NCBI GenBank assembly: GCA_905235755.1 | Contig: CAJONA010000060.1 | Location: forward strand, 1-7,497 | Source of the DNA: an uncultured Clostridia bacterium | GTDB lineage: Bacteria > Bacillota > Clostridia > Oscillospirales > CAG-272 | Reading direction: 5' to 3' | DNA: 7,497 nucleotides | Shown: one piece after another, positions 1 to 6,020 of the stretch | Position numbering within the stretch: position 1 is the stretch's first letter | Layout: each line of letters begins with the position of its first letter | The notes under the pieces: generated by a model | The model's input: the letters and a program-made list of their open reading frames with translations, nothing else | What the model was told of the DNA's origin: nothing | The model's database searches: none | Program-made: the position numbers and the translations under genes

Positions 1-373
1 CTATAAGCTGAACGTCGGCTGTCTTTGCCGCCGTATCCGCGGCGACTATCGCCGCCGCTATCGAGTAAGTTTCGAGCACGCCGACAGAACGCGGATCGAT
101 CACGTTTGCCGTTCCCCATATAGCCTCGAATATCGATTCATGCGGATTTCCGAGCACGAAATTGTCGATAAGCAGCTCCGGAAACGCCGCGCTCGCCGAG
201 TCAACCGACGCACGCACCGCCGAAAGCTCGCCCTCGCAAAGCACGAAATACTTGCCGGGGCAGACGGTTTCCGCCTGAATAATCTCGACGTCTGCCGTTT
301 TTGCCATTATATCCGCGGCGGTAATACCCGAGGATACAGTTTTATATTCCACAAGACCTATGGCTTTTCCCAT
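1..373 (-). CDS. pduT: PduT-like tandem-BMC shell protein (partial, C-terminus outside window)
   Basis: My own translation from the ATG at 371-373 gives 124 residues, open at the left edge. It begins MGKAIGLVEYKTVSSG, contains VCPGKYFVL near residues 37-45, and after one complete BMC domain (about 1-90) starts a second with SVGVLETYSIAAAIVAADTA (about 96-115). Two BMC domains in one chain, with this wording, is the hallmark of PduT, a trimeric shell protein. In known PduT proteins a cysteine of the second domain holds a 4Fe-4S cluster at the trimer pore. That part of the chain is off the window, so the cluster cannot be confirmed. The start is supported by an AAGGGGG ribosome site in the 12 bases after the preceding PduS-like stop. 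Adjacency to the PduS-like gene fits the known PduS-PduT partnership, in which electrons are thought to cross the shell. Family assignment is firm; the redox role is inferred. Confidence 0.9.
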   Translation of the reverse strand, partial: MGKAIGLVEYKTVSSGITAADIMAKTADVEIIQAETVCPGKYFVLCEGELSAVRASVDSASAAFPELLIDNFVLGNPHESIFEAIWGTANVIDPRSVGVLETYSIAAAIVAADTAAKTADVQLI

Positions 374-385
374 GATATTACCCCC

Positions 386-1695
386 TTATCTTTTTATCTT
401 TATAAATTTATCCGTCACATTTGTGACTTTACCGTCGATCGACGAATGAATATTCACGCTGAGCTTGCCCTCTTGCGCCGTACCGATGACAGTTCCGACG
501 TTCACGACATCGCCCTTTTTGACTGACGGCGTCGCCGGCGCCCCGATATGCTGAGAAAGCATTATCTTTACCTCTTTCGGAGTTATCTCGGCGTCGCTTA
601 TCGGCGCGGATCTATTGTATTTTTCAAGGTCGAGCCGCGCGCGCAAACCTTTAAATCCCGATCCTTACGCGGTTGCGGCGATTTTTCGACTTTCGGAGCC
701 GATATTCCCGCCGCGCGAAGTCCGCTTTTGAAGTTGCTTATAAGCGTTCGCGGCGACAGTCCCTGAAAGCACGAATACATCTCGCAAAGTCCGCATCCCG
801 AGCAGAATATACTGTTCAGATACGGCTTGACATTCTTCGCATCGCGGTTCGACACCACGCGCATAAACTCGTGCGGTTCTATCGGATGTCCAAGCAAAAA
901 TCTCGGGCAAAGGTCTGTGCAATATCTGCACTGACAGCACGCCGCCATGGCGCGCTTCATATCTATTGCGACATTTGAGCTTTTTCTCATCACGACGTAA
1001 TGATCGTGCGGCAAAACTATGACCGCGTTCGTCGTTTTTGTAACGACTTCGTTCCTCGCTCCGAGATAACCCATCATAGGGCCTCCGACTACGTATGCCG
1101 GATCTTCGACGGTTTCTCCGCCGGCAGCGTCGATAAGCTCGCCCAAAGTCGTGCCGATCGGCGCGAGAAAAGTGGTCGGCTTTTTCACCTCGCCCGCAAC
1201 GGTAACGTATTTATGCGTTACAGGCGAGCCTTCGAGCGCTCTGAAAACGTTATACACCGTTTCCACGTTGAAAACGATAACGCCGACAGACGCAGGAAGC
1301 GCACCGGGAGCGACAGTGCGCCCCGTCGCTTCGTGGATCAAAACGACCTCATCGCCCGCCGGATAGACCTCTTTCAGCGGGCAAATATGTATATTATTAA
1401 ACGATGCGATGTTTGCGTTTATCGCGGCTATCGCGTTTTTATAAACGGATTTCAGCCCGATGATCGCATTTGACGCACCGACGGTTTTCGCAATCAGATC
1501 GAGAGCCGTTAGCACCTCGAACGCCTTCTTTTCGATAAGTTGACGATGAAGACGCAAAAGCGGCTCGCACTCCGCGCAATTTAAAATCACAGAATCGACG
1601 CAGCTGCTTAGCTTTGCATAGGCCGGAAAGCCCGCCCCGCCTGCGCCGACGATGCCGTTCTCACGCATAAGCGCGGACAACTCATTTAAATTCAT
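386..1695 (-). CDS. pduS: PduS/RnfC-like Fe-S flavoprotein, split by a -1 frame change
   Basis: Predicted electron-transfer flavoprotein, PduS in 1,2-propanediol compartments (a corrin reductase in B12 systems), thought here to pass electrons with PduT. Reading from ATG 1693-1695, the zero frame gives 365 residues ending at a stop at 598-600. It carries GAGGAGFP (17-24), YPAGDE (111-116), GGPMMG (204-209) and two 4Fe-4S sets: C253, C256, C259, C263 and C298, C301, C304, C309. The conserved C-terminal barrel-sandwich domain (LSQHIGAPATP to the stop at 386-388) is encoded in the -1 frame. A shift at 649 would join them as ...DRDLK-GLRARLDLEKY..., about 436 residues, close to the usual 440-450. 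The start overlaps the pentamer gene stop (ATGA). The break may be programmed frameshifting, a real deletion, or an assembly error. As I recall the family, the joint is about four residues short, which favours a deletion slightly. Confidence 0.88.
649..655 (-). other. T TTA AAG heptamer at the pduS-like frame change (candidate -1 slippery site)
   Basis: On the coding strand the codons are gaT TTA AAG, which fits the X XXY YYZ pattern for -1 slippage in the correct phase. The usable overlap is bounded by a -1 frame stop (TAA at 665-667) and the zero frame stop at 598-600, so any shift must occur in about 64 bases, and the heptamer lies inside it. An AAGGA (662-666) lies 6 bases upstream. GCGCGG (635-640) can pair with CCGCGC (604-609) starting 8 bases downstream, although the loop is a long 25 bases. 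The elements are visible; their function is inferred, and a simple indel explains the data equally well. Confidence 0.35.
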
Positions 1696-1973
1696 TTTTT
1701 GATCACTCCGGACATACCTATTCCGTCATCAACTATTCCGACGATAGCGGCATCGATAGGCGAGGCGTCCATACCGCAGCCTATTCTCGCGGCACTGCCG
1801 ATCGCAACGAGCACAAGCTCGCCGATCCCCGCGCCGATGTTGTCTATCGCTACTATCTTATTGTTCGTGTCGCCCATACCTTCGAGCGGCTCGACTACCA
1901 TAAACTTATTGCCCACCAAATTCTCGTTTTTACGTGTGGACACTATGCTTCCTATTACTTTTCCGACTATCAT
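1692..1973 (-). CDS. eutN: EutN/CcmL-type BMC vertex pentamer
   Basis: Protein of 93 residues, the normal length for the EutN/CcmL/PduN family, which forms pentamers that cap the twelve vertices of the shell. It starts MIVGKVIGSIVSTRKN and continues with LVGNKFMVVEPL, VAIDNIGAGIGELVLVAIG and SAARIGC, the typical small beta-barrel wording including the GAGIGE-V-V stretch. The ATG at 1971-1973 has a GAGAGGG ribosome site about 6 bases upstream. Its TGA overlaps the start of the PduS-like gene (ATGA at 1692-1695), so the two are probably translationally coupled. It is separated from the shell hexamer gene by 93 bases holding a strong stem-loop, which may set its expression below that of the hexamers; that is inference. 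The family call is secure. Confidence 0.93.
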   Translation of the reverse strand: MIVGKVIGSIVSTRKNENLVGNKFMVVEPLEGMGDTNNKIVAIDNIGAGIGELVLVAIGSAARIGCGMDASPIDAAIVGIVDDGIGMSGVIKK

Positions 1974-2005
1974 ATTTTTCCCTCTCTTAAATTAAGAACG
2001 GACTT

Positions 2006-2039
2006 TTCCGTTTGCCGCGGTTTCCCGCGGCAAACGGAA
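2006..2039. promoter_or_regulatory. 15-bp perfect stem-loop between shell hexamer and pentamer genes
   Basis: Arms 2006-2020 (TTCCGTTTGCCGCGG) and 2025-2039 are exact reverse complements around a 4-base loop. In the operon mRNA (minus strand) the loop reads GAAA, a stable GNRA tetraloop. In that direction the stem is followed by AAGTCCG with no U-tract, so it is not an ordinary intrinsic terminator of the operon. On the plus strand it is followed by CTTTTTGCTTTTG, so it could stop antisense transcription. An mRNA-stability, processing or attenuation role in the operon is inference. Confidence 0.8.
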
Positions 2040-2066
2040 CTTTTTGCTTTTGACGTTTTCCCTGTA

Positions 2067-2345
2067 TTATTTGAGTACGGGGAGAATTTTCTCAACGTCA
2101 GCGTGCGGACGAGGAATTACGTGAACCGCGATGACCTCGCCGAGTTTCGATGCGGCAGCGCCGCCTGCTTCTGTCGCAGCCTTTACCGCGCCGACATCGC
2201 CGCGTACCATGACCGATACGAGTCCGCTGCCGATCTTTTCCGTGCCGATAAGCGTTACGTTTGCCGCCTTTACCATTGCATCGGCAGCTTCGATCGCCGC
2301 TACAAGTCCTCTTGTTTCTACCATTCCGAGTGCTTCAAGTGCCAT
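2067..2345 (-). CDS. pduA: PduA/PduJ-like BMC shell hexamer protein
   Basis: Canonical single-domain BMC shell protein of 92 residues, which would form the hexameric tiles that make most of the shell facets. It opens MALEALGMVETRGLVAAIEA, with AADAMVKAANVTL after it, and has the pore segment EKIGSGLVSVMVRGDVGAV (about 36-54). The small pore residues GSG are those of PduA and PduJ, where the pore admits small polar substrates such as 1,2-propanediol. IPRPH (about 77-81) is the usual C-terminal motif. The ATG is preceded by a near-consensus AAGGAGGA site 7 bases upstream and by an A-rich, probably unstructured leader, which fits high expression. It is the last of three BMC genes in a row. Which paralogue (A or J) it matches cannot be settled by eye. 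Confidence 0.95.
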   Translation of the reverse strand: MALEALGMVETRGLVAAIEAADAMVKAANVTLIGTEKIGSGLVSVMVRGDVGAVKAATEAGGAAASKLGEVIAVHVIPRPHADVEKILPVLK

Positions 2346-2387
2346 TTTTGTTTCCTCCTTGATAATGTTTGTGTTGTTTTTTTATTT

Positions 2388-2684
2388 TTATTTTTTATCT
2401 TTGTTTATAAGCCGCGCCGCGCTCATATCAACTATCCTGCGTGTTTCGGGGTGCGGATTTGCCAAGACAAGATGCGCCGCAGGCTTTTTGATCGCGAGCT
2501 TTGTCGCGTTTTCGACAGCCGCGTTCACCGCGGAGATATCGCCTTCGACTATTATTGTAACGAGACGTCCTCCGAGCTTGCGCTCCCATGTCACGAGTTC
2601 GACGTTTGCCGACTTGCACATTATGTCAAGCGCATCGAGTGCCGCCGTAACGCCCGTTATTTCGATAAATCCGAGTGCTTTCAT
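2388..2684 (-). CDS. BMC shell hexamer protein, variant pore
   Basis: Single-domain BMC protein of 98 residues from the ATG at 2682-2684, beginning MKALGFIEITGVTAALDALD. The core is typical (MCKSANVELV, IIVEGDISAVNAAVENA, LANPHPETRRIV). The pore segment reads ERKLGGRLVTI in place of KIGSG, so the pore would be lined by glycines next to an arginine, suggesting different selectivity from the PduA-like tile. A longer reading from a TTG at 2705 adds seven residues, but that start lies directly against the upstream AAGGA and the extra residues do not match the family, so the ATG is preferred. A weak AAAGG site lies about 13 bases before it. The C-terminus (SAARLINKDKK) is a short basic tail. It is probably a hexamer that co-assembles with its neighbours. 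Confidence 0.92.
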   Translation of the reverse strand: MKALGFIEITGVTAALDALDIMCKSANVELVTWERKLGGRLVTIIVEGDISAVNAAVENATKLAIKKPAAHLVLANPHPETRRIVDMSAARLINKDKK

Positions 2685-2701
2685 AAATGAATTATCGCCT
2701 T

Positions 2702-3016
2702 TCAATCCTTGTCAAATCCGCTGATCTTCAGCATTTTCTCCGTGTCTTCTTCCACGTTTGGTATAATGTGATGTGTAACCACGCCGCTCACTCTTTTTGC
2801 CGCTTCGAGAGCCGCGTCCACAGCCGCCGTTACGTTGTCGACGGTACCGCGGAACTTTACAGCCACAAGCAGCGGCACAGGCAGAGAGTCCGCGTTCGCC
2901 GGTTTATTCTTGTCGAATTTTTCAACGGTAACGTCCGCCGCCTTACAGCCGGCGTCGCACGCGGCAAACGCCGCCACAAGTCCGTATACTTCAACAATTC
3001 CAACCGCTCTTTTCAT
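2702..3016 (-). CDS. BMC shell protein with extended pore loop
   Basis: BMC-domain protein of 104 residues beginning MKRAVGIVEVYGLVAAFAAC. Against the PduA-like neighbour it aligns well at both ends (ADVTVEKF; LLVAVKFRGTVDNV; THHIIPN). The central pore region is about nine residues longer: the KIGSG segment is replaced by DKNKPANADSLPVP (about 35-48). Shell proteins of this type recur in Firmicute microcompartments as far as I recall, but their transport role is not settled. The longer, proline-containing loop should narrow or cap the pore or alter the concave face. C20 and C24 lie in the first helix region. The start has a strong AAGGAGGT site 6 bases upstream. The TGA stop is 17 bases before the ATG of the next BMC gene. 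Confidence 0.9.
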   Translation of the reverse strand: MKRAVGIVEVYGLVAAFAACDAGCKAADVTVEKFDKNKPANADSLPVPLLVAVKFRGTVDNVTAAVDAALEAAKRVSGVVTHHIIPNVEEDTEKMLKISGFDKD

Positions 3017-3040
3017 CGCGGGACCTCCTTAAAATCTTTG

Positions 3041-4243
3041 TCAGTTGTTTACGATCGCTATTTTCAGACCTTCCATTTTCAGATTGGTCGCAAACGCGTC
3101 GTTTATCTTGTCAAGCGGGTATTTGTGCGTGATGAGTTTCTTTATCGGGAGCCCTATCGCCTGTGCGCGTTTTAAGAAATCGAACGTCGTCGCGTAATCG
3201 CGGAGCGTGTATACCCACGAGCCGACTGTCGTTATCTCCTTCGAGCATATATCGAAATGCGGATTTATCGTAGCGTCTCCGCCGTTGATAAAGAAACCGA
3301 GTTCGCACAGCCCGCCGCCGTTTCGAATGAATTTGTATATGTTCGAATGTCCTGCGGGAGAGCCTGTGCATTGGAACGCGAAGTCTGCGAGATATCCGCC
3401 GAACGCGTCCTTGACGCCCTGCGTCAGTTCTTCGATGCCCTTGTGGTCCTTGAAATTGACGTGTGCGCCTGCACCCATCTGATGTGCAAATTCAAGGCGC
3501 ATATCGTTGCCGTCGACTGCGACGATGTTCTCTATTCCCATCGTGCGAAGAACGGCTATGCATATAAGACCTATCGGACCGCACCCCTGAACGACAACGC
3601 GCGAATTGAAGCGGAGTATGCCCGTCGTTTTCGCTCTCTCAACGGCGTGTATCAGGACCGCACACGGCTCGATGAGTATTCTCGAATCGAGGTCGAGATC
3701 GCTCACGTTGAATATAGTCGAGCCTTTCCTTACGAATATGTAATCCGAGAACCAGCCGTTCAAATGATAGTCATCGTCGGGAAGAAGTCCGTAAACGTCC
3801 GCGCCGCCTACATTTTGCTTGTTGAGGTCAAACATCGTGATGTCGGGATTGTCCTTGAATATCATACACGTGACGACCTTGTCGCCGACTTTAAGCGGCT
3901 TACCCGCGCTGTCGACTTTTACGTTTTTGCCCATTTTTACTATCTCGCCCGTTCCCTCGTGTCCGAGCGCAACGGGGATAAGCCCGAACGGATCTCTCTT
4001 GAATTCGTGAGCGTCTGTGCCGCATATGCCGCATCCTTCGACCTTGACGAGTATGTCGTCGTCCCCGACCTCGGGGATCGGATATTCCTTGATGTCGAAA
4101 TGTTCGAGTTTTGTGAGCACAGCGACCTTAGCCGTTTTCGGAACGGTGCCGCTCGATCCCGTCTTTGCCGATACAGTTCCGCCATTCATCTGAGCAAGCA
4201 CTTGTTTTACTATCTGCTCGATGTTTGCTGAATTTATATCCAT
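3041..4243 (-). CDS. Zinc-type (MDR) alcohol dehydrogenase with N-terminal encapsulation-type helix
   Basis: Medium-chain dehydrogenase, 400 residues from the ATG at 4241-4243. In this setting it most likely reduces propionaldehyde to 1-propanol and regenerates NAD+ inside the compartment. Catalytic-zinc ligands are probably C74 in GICGTDAH, H95 and E96 in GHEGTG, and E192 in IEPCAV. The Rossmann motif is GCGPIG (220-225). The four-cysteine structural-zinc lobe of many family members is absent. Residues 1-20 (MDINSANIEQIVKQVLAQMN) form an amphipathic helix, followed by a Gly/Ser/Thr/Lys linker to about residue 38 before the catalytic fold; this is the usual form of a microcompartment targeting peptide. 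A TTG at 4267 would add eight residues, but those bases contain the AGGA ribosome site, so the ATG is preferred. The start lies four bases past the upstream TAG. Substrate is inferred from context; other polyol dehydrogenase activities are possible. Confidence 0.9.
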   Translation of the reverse strand: MDINSANIEQIVKQVLAQMNGGTVSAKTGSSGTVPKTAKVAVLTKLEHFDIKEYPIPEVGDDDILVKVEGCGICGTDAHEFKRDPFGLIPVALGHEGTGEIVKMGKNVKVDSAGKPLKVGDKVVTCMIFKDNPDITMFDLNKQNVGGADVYGLLPDDDYHLNGWFSDYIFVRKGSTIFNVSDLDLDSRILIEPCAVLIHAVERAKTTGILRFNSRVVVQGCGPIGLICIAVLRTMGIENIVAVDGNDMRLEFAHQMGAGAHVNFKDHKGIEELTQGVKDAFGGYLADFAFQCTGSPAGHSNIYKFIRNGGGLCELGFFINGGDATINPHFDICSKEITTVGSWVYTLRDYATTFDFLKRAQAIGLPIKKLITHKYPLDKINDAFATNLKMEGLKIAIVNN

Positions 4244-4247
4244 TGTT

Positions 4248-4727
4248 CTATACTGTTCCTTTCTCAAAAATTTCTCTGCCGTAGCCGGCGAGGTATGTGT
4301 CCTGTTCCTCGCTTCCGCCTGAAACGCCGATACCGCCGATGACTTCGCCGTTTTTGTTTTTAAGCGGTTCGCCGCCGCCGAATATAACGATCTTTCCGCC
4401 GTTTGTGAACTGTATGCCGTACAGCGAGCCGCCTGGAGCGGCGAGCGCCGCGAGTTCTTTCGTCGTCATTTTCAGCGCCACCGAGGTGTACGCTTTGTTC
4501 AGCGCGATGTCATAACTCGCGATGAACGAGTCGTCCGAGCATTGAACAGTCACGGGATTTGCGCCCTTGTTTGTCACGGCGACGACCGCCTTCACGCCTT
4601 TTTCCTTCGCTTTCTTCATCACCTTACGGCAAAGTATGAGCGCCGCTTCGAGAGTCATGTCGTTTGACGGCCTCACTATTTCTTCGACGATGGCATCGAC
4701 CGTTTCTTTTATGAATTTTTCGTTCAT
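4248..4727 (-). CDS. GlcG/HbpS family protein (PduO C-terminal-like)
   Basis: Protein of 159 residues whose main part (about 24-150) matches the GlcG/HbpS/PduO-C family: MTLEAALILCRKVMKKAKEKG, then VVAVTNKGANPVTVQ, NKAYTSVALKMTT, APGGSLYGIQ, IVIFGGGEPLKN and GEVIGGIGVSGGS. In B12-dependent Pdu operons this domain is fused to the adenosyltransferase PduO. Here it stands alone, as expected where no cobalamin is used. Members bind haem or small ligands, but the role in microcompartments is unproven. The first 22 residues lie outside the family fold and form an amphipathic helix (FIKETVDAIVEEIV, 5-18) followed by RPSND, a plausible encapsulation peptide. An AAGGAAGG site lies about 5 bases before the ATG. 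The downstream alcohol dehydrogenase starts four bases after its TAG. Confidence 0.85.
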   Translation of the reverse strand: MNEKFIKETVDAIVEEIVRPSNDMTLEAALILCRKVMKKAKEKGVKAVVAVTNKGANPVTVQCSDDSFIASYDIALNKAYTSVALKMTTKELAALAAPGGSLYGIQFTNGGKIVIFGGGEPLKNKNGEVIGGIGVSGGSEEQDTYLAGYGREIFEKGTV

Positions 4728-4751
4728 ATCGGCCTTCCTTAAAAATTATAT

Positions 4752-5564
4752 TTATTTGCCGAGCTGCTCCATTACTCTTTTTGTTATCTCGGCTACGAGA
4801 TCGGCGTCACTTGAGCCTGAACACGAACCGCCCGAGCACGAACCGCCGCATCCGTGGCAGCTCTGCTTGCCGGCTTTTGCGTTAAGACATACGTTTGCGG
4901 GATGTTTGCCCTTCATACCGAATTTTCTTCTTATCTCATAGAGCTGTTCTACCTGTTCGGGAGTGAATTCCTTCGGACCGCCGAGGACTTTCGATTGATA
5001 CAGGAGCTGTGCGTAGAACTCGACCGATTCCATCTTCATATACGCCGCGAGGAGCGAATCGGAATATGTCAGCGCGCCGTGATTTGCAAGCAGCACCGCG
5101 TCGAAGTACGGAAGGTATTTCTCGACCGCGTCGGGTATTTCCTCTGTCGAGGGGCATCCGTATTCAGCTATCGGAACACATCCGAGAGCGATTACCGCCT
5201 CCGGCATTATCGGTTGTGTGAGCGGGATTCCCGCGATAGCGAAGCTCGTCGCGTACATCGGATGAGCGTGAACGACGCTTCTTACGTCGGGGCGTTTTTC
5301 GTACACACGCATGTGCATCTTGATTTCAGACGACGGTTTGAAGCCCGAATTTGCCTGAATGACGTTTCCCTTTTCGTCGACTTTGCATATGTACTCGGGC
5401 GTCATAAAGCCTTTCGATACGCCTGTCGGCGTGCAAAGAAATTCGTGATCATTGAGTTTTACCGAGATGTTGCCGTCGTTAGCGGCTACCATTCCGCGAT
5501 TGTAAATACGCTTACCGATATCGCAGATCTGCTTTTTGATCTCATATTCGTTTACAGTTGCCAT
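4752..5564 (-). CDS. fucA: Class II (fuculose-phosphate-type) aldolase with Cys-rich linker and C-terminal targeting helix
   Basis: Zinc-dependent class II aldolase, predicted to split L-fuculose-1-phosphate (or L-rhamnulose-1-phosphate) into lactaldehyde and dihydroxyacetone phosphate. Visible active-site features: NDGNIS (29-34), TGVSKG (47-52), SSE (78-80), HAHP with H99 and H101, and NHG with H162, giving the three-histidine metal site and the phosphate pocket. The catalytic part ends near residue 225. The tail is about 50 residues longer than plain FucA. It has a linker with C236, C239, C243 and C248 among Gly and Ser, then an amphipathic helix DADLVAEITKRVMEQLGK (253-270), the classic form of an encapsulation peptide. 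This gene is the main reason for assigning the locus to the fucose/rhamnose GRM class. The start is supported by AAGGAGA 7 bases upstream. Substrate choice between the two sugars cannot be decided here. Confidence 0.92.
   Translation of the reverse strand: MATVNEYEIKKQICDIGKRIYNRGMVAANDGNISVKLNDHEFLCTPTGVSKGFMTPEYICKVDEKGNVIQANSGFKPSSEIKMHMRVYEKRPDVRSVVHAHPMYATSFAIAGIPLTQPIMPEAVIALGCVPIAEYGCPSTEEIPDAVEKYLPYFDAVLLANHGALTYSDSLLAAYMKMESVEFYAQLLYQSKVLGGPKEFTPEQVEQLYEIRRKFGMKGKHPANVCLNAKAGKQSCHGCGGSCSGGSCSGSSDADLVAEITKRVMEQLGK
4818..4847 (-). repeat. Two tandem 15-bp units in the aldolase linker
   Basis: Units 4833-4847 and 4818-4832 match at 13 of 15 bases, in frame, and encode GGSCS twice (residues 240-249). 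The differences are synonymous at the protein level. The array expands the Cys/Gly/Ser linker ahead of the encapsulation helix and could vary in copy number between strains. Confidence 0.85.
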
Positions 5565-5603
5565 TTTTGTCTCCTTGATGATTTATGTTTTTATTTTTTT
5601 ATT

Positions 5604-6020
5604 TTATTTCAAATAATCAATAAGTTCGCCGACGCCGTCACCCGTCAAAGAATTGACCTTGAATATCTTCTCGCATCCCGCGAGGCGCAGCCACTCCTCC
5701 GCCTTTCTCGGCGAGGCAAGATCGGTCTTTGTAACTATCCCGACGACCTCGCGGTTTACAAGCCCGACCATATTCGGCGAGTATACCGAAAACCAGTCGT
5801 CAGCCGAAAGCAAAAGTCCCACGACGTCCGCTTCATAGGCGTAAAGCCCGAGCGCACAGCTGAGATTTTTGTTTTCGACGTACTCTCCGGGCGTGTCGAT
5901 GATAAAGTCGTGCCAGTCGACGTACTGAGTCTTGCGGTATTCGATCTTTTCCTTTTTGAGCGCTTGCTTCAGCGTCGTCTTTCCGACGCCGGAGCGCCCG
6001 ATGAGGATTATCTTTTTCAT
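5604..6020 (-). CDS. pduV: PduV/EutP-like small P-loop GTPase
   Basis: Protein of 138 residues from the ATG at 6018-6020, within the usual range for PduV/EutP. Motifs: P-loop GRSGVGKT (8-15), Walker B/G3 as DTPGEY (42-47), G4 as TKTD (97-100), and a G5-like NSLTG (123-127). PduV is reported to associate with the outside of the Pdu shell, and EutP with the Eut system; some members show nucleotide hydrolysis or acetate-kinase-type activity. The cellular role is unclear. The chosen ATG overlaps the stop of the PduU-like gene (TAATG), so translation is likely coupled. A GTG seven codons upstream, inside the preceding gene, is less likely because the P-loop strand normally begins at the N-terminus. 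The PduU-PduV neighbour pairing is conserved in Pdu operons, which supports the call. Confidence 0.88.
   Translation of the reverse strand: MKKIILIGRSGVGKTTLKQALKKEKIEYRKTQYVDWHDFIIDTPGEYVENKNLSCALGLYAYEADVVGLLLSADDWFSVYSPNMVGLVNREVVGIVTKTDLASPRKAEEWLRLAGCEKIFKVNSLTGDGVGELIDYLK

Noticed and set aside
140..526. Plus-strand open frame of 128 codons
   Set aside because: It overlaps the PduT-like gene and the end of the PduS-like gene in antisense; the minus-strand products match known families and this one does not.
386..646. Separate 86-residue gene starting at TTG 646
   Set aside because: Its sequence is the conserved C-terminal domain of PduS/RnfC proteins in continuous register with the upstream frame, so it is part of the split gene, not an independent small gene.
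2006..2056. Stem-loop as a rho-independent terminator of the operon
   Set aside because: In the mRNA direction the stem is followed by AAGTCCG, not a U-run, and the operon clearly continues into the pentamer and PduS/PduT-like genes. The T-rich flank lies on the other strand.
3257..4231. Plus-strand open frame of 324 codons
   Set aside because: It is antisense to the alcohol dehydrogenase, has no domain wording and no convincing ribosome site; a shadow of the minus-strand codon bias.
4244..4267. TTG start giving an eight-residue longer alcohol dehydrogenase
   Set aside because: Those bases overlap the upstream gene and contain the ribosome site for the ATG at 4243; no ribosome site precedes the TTG.
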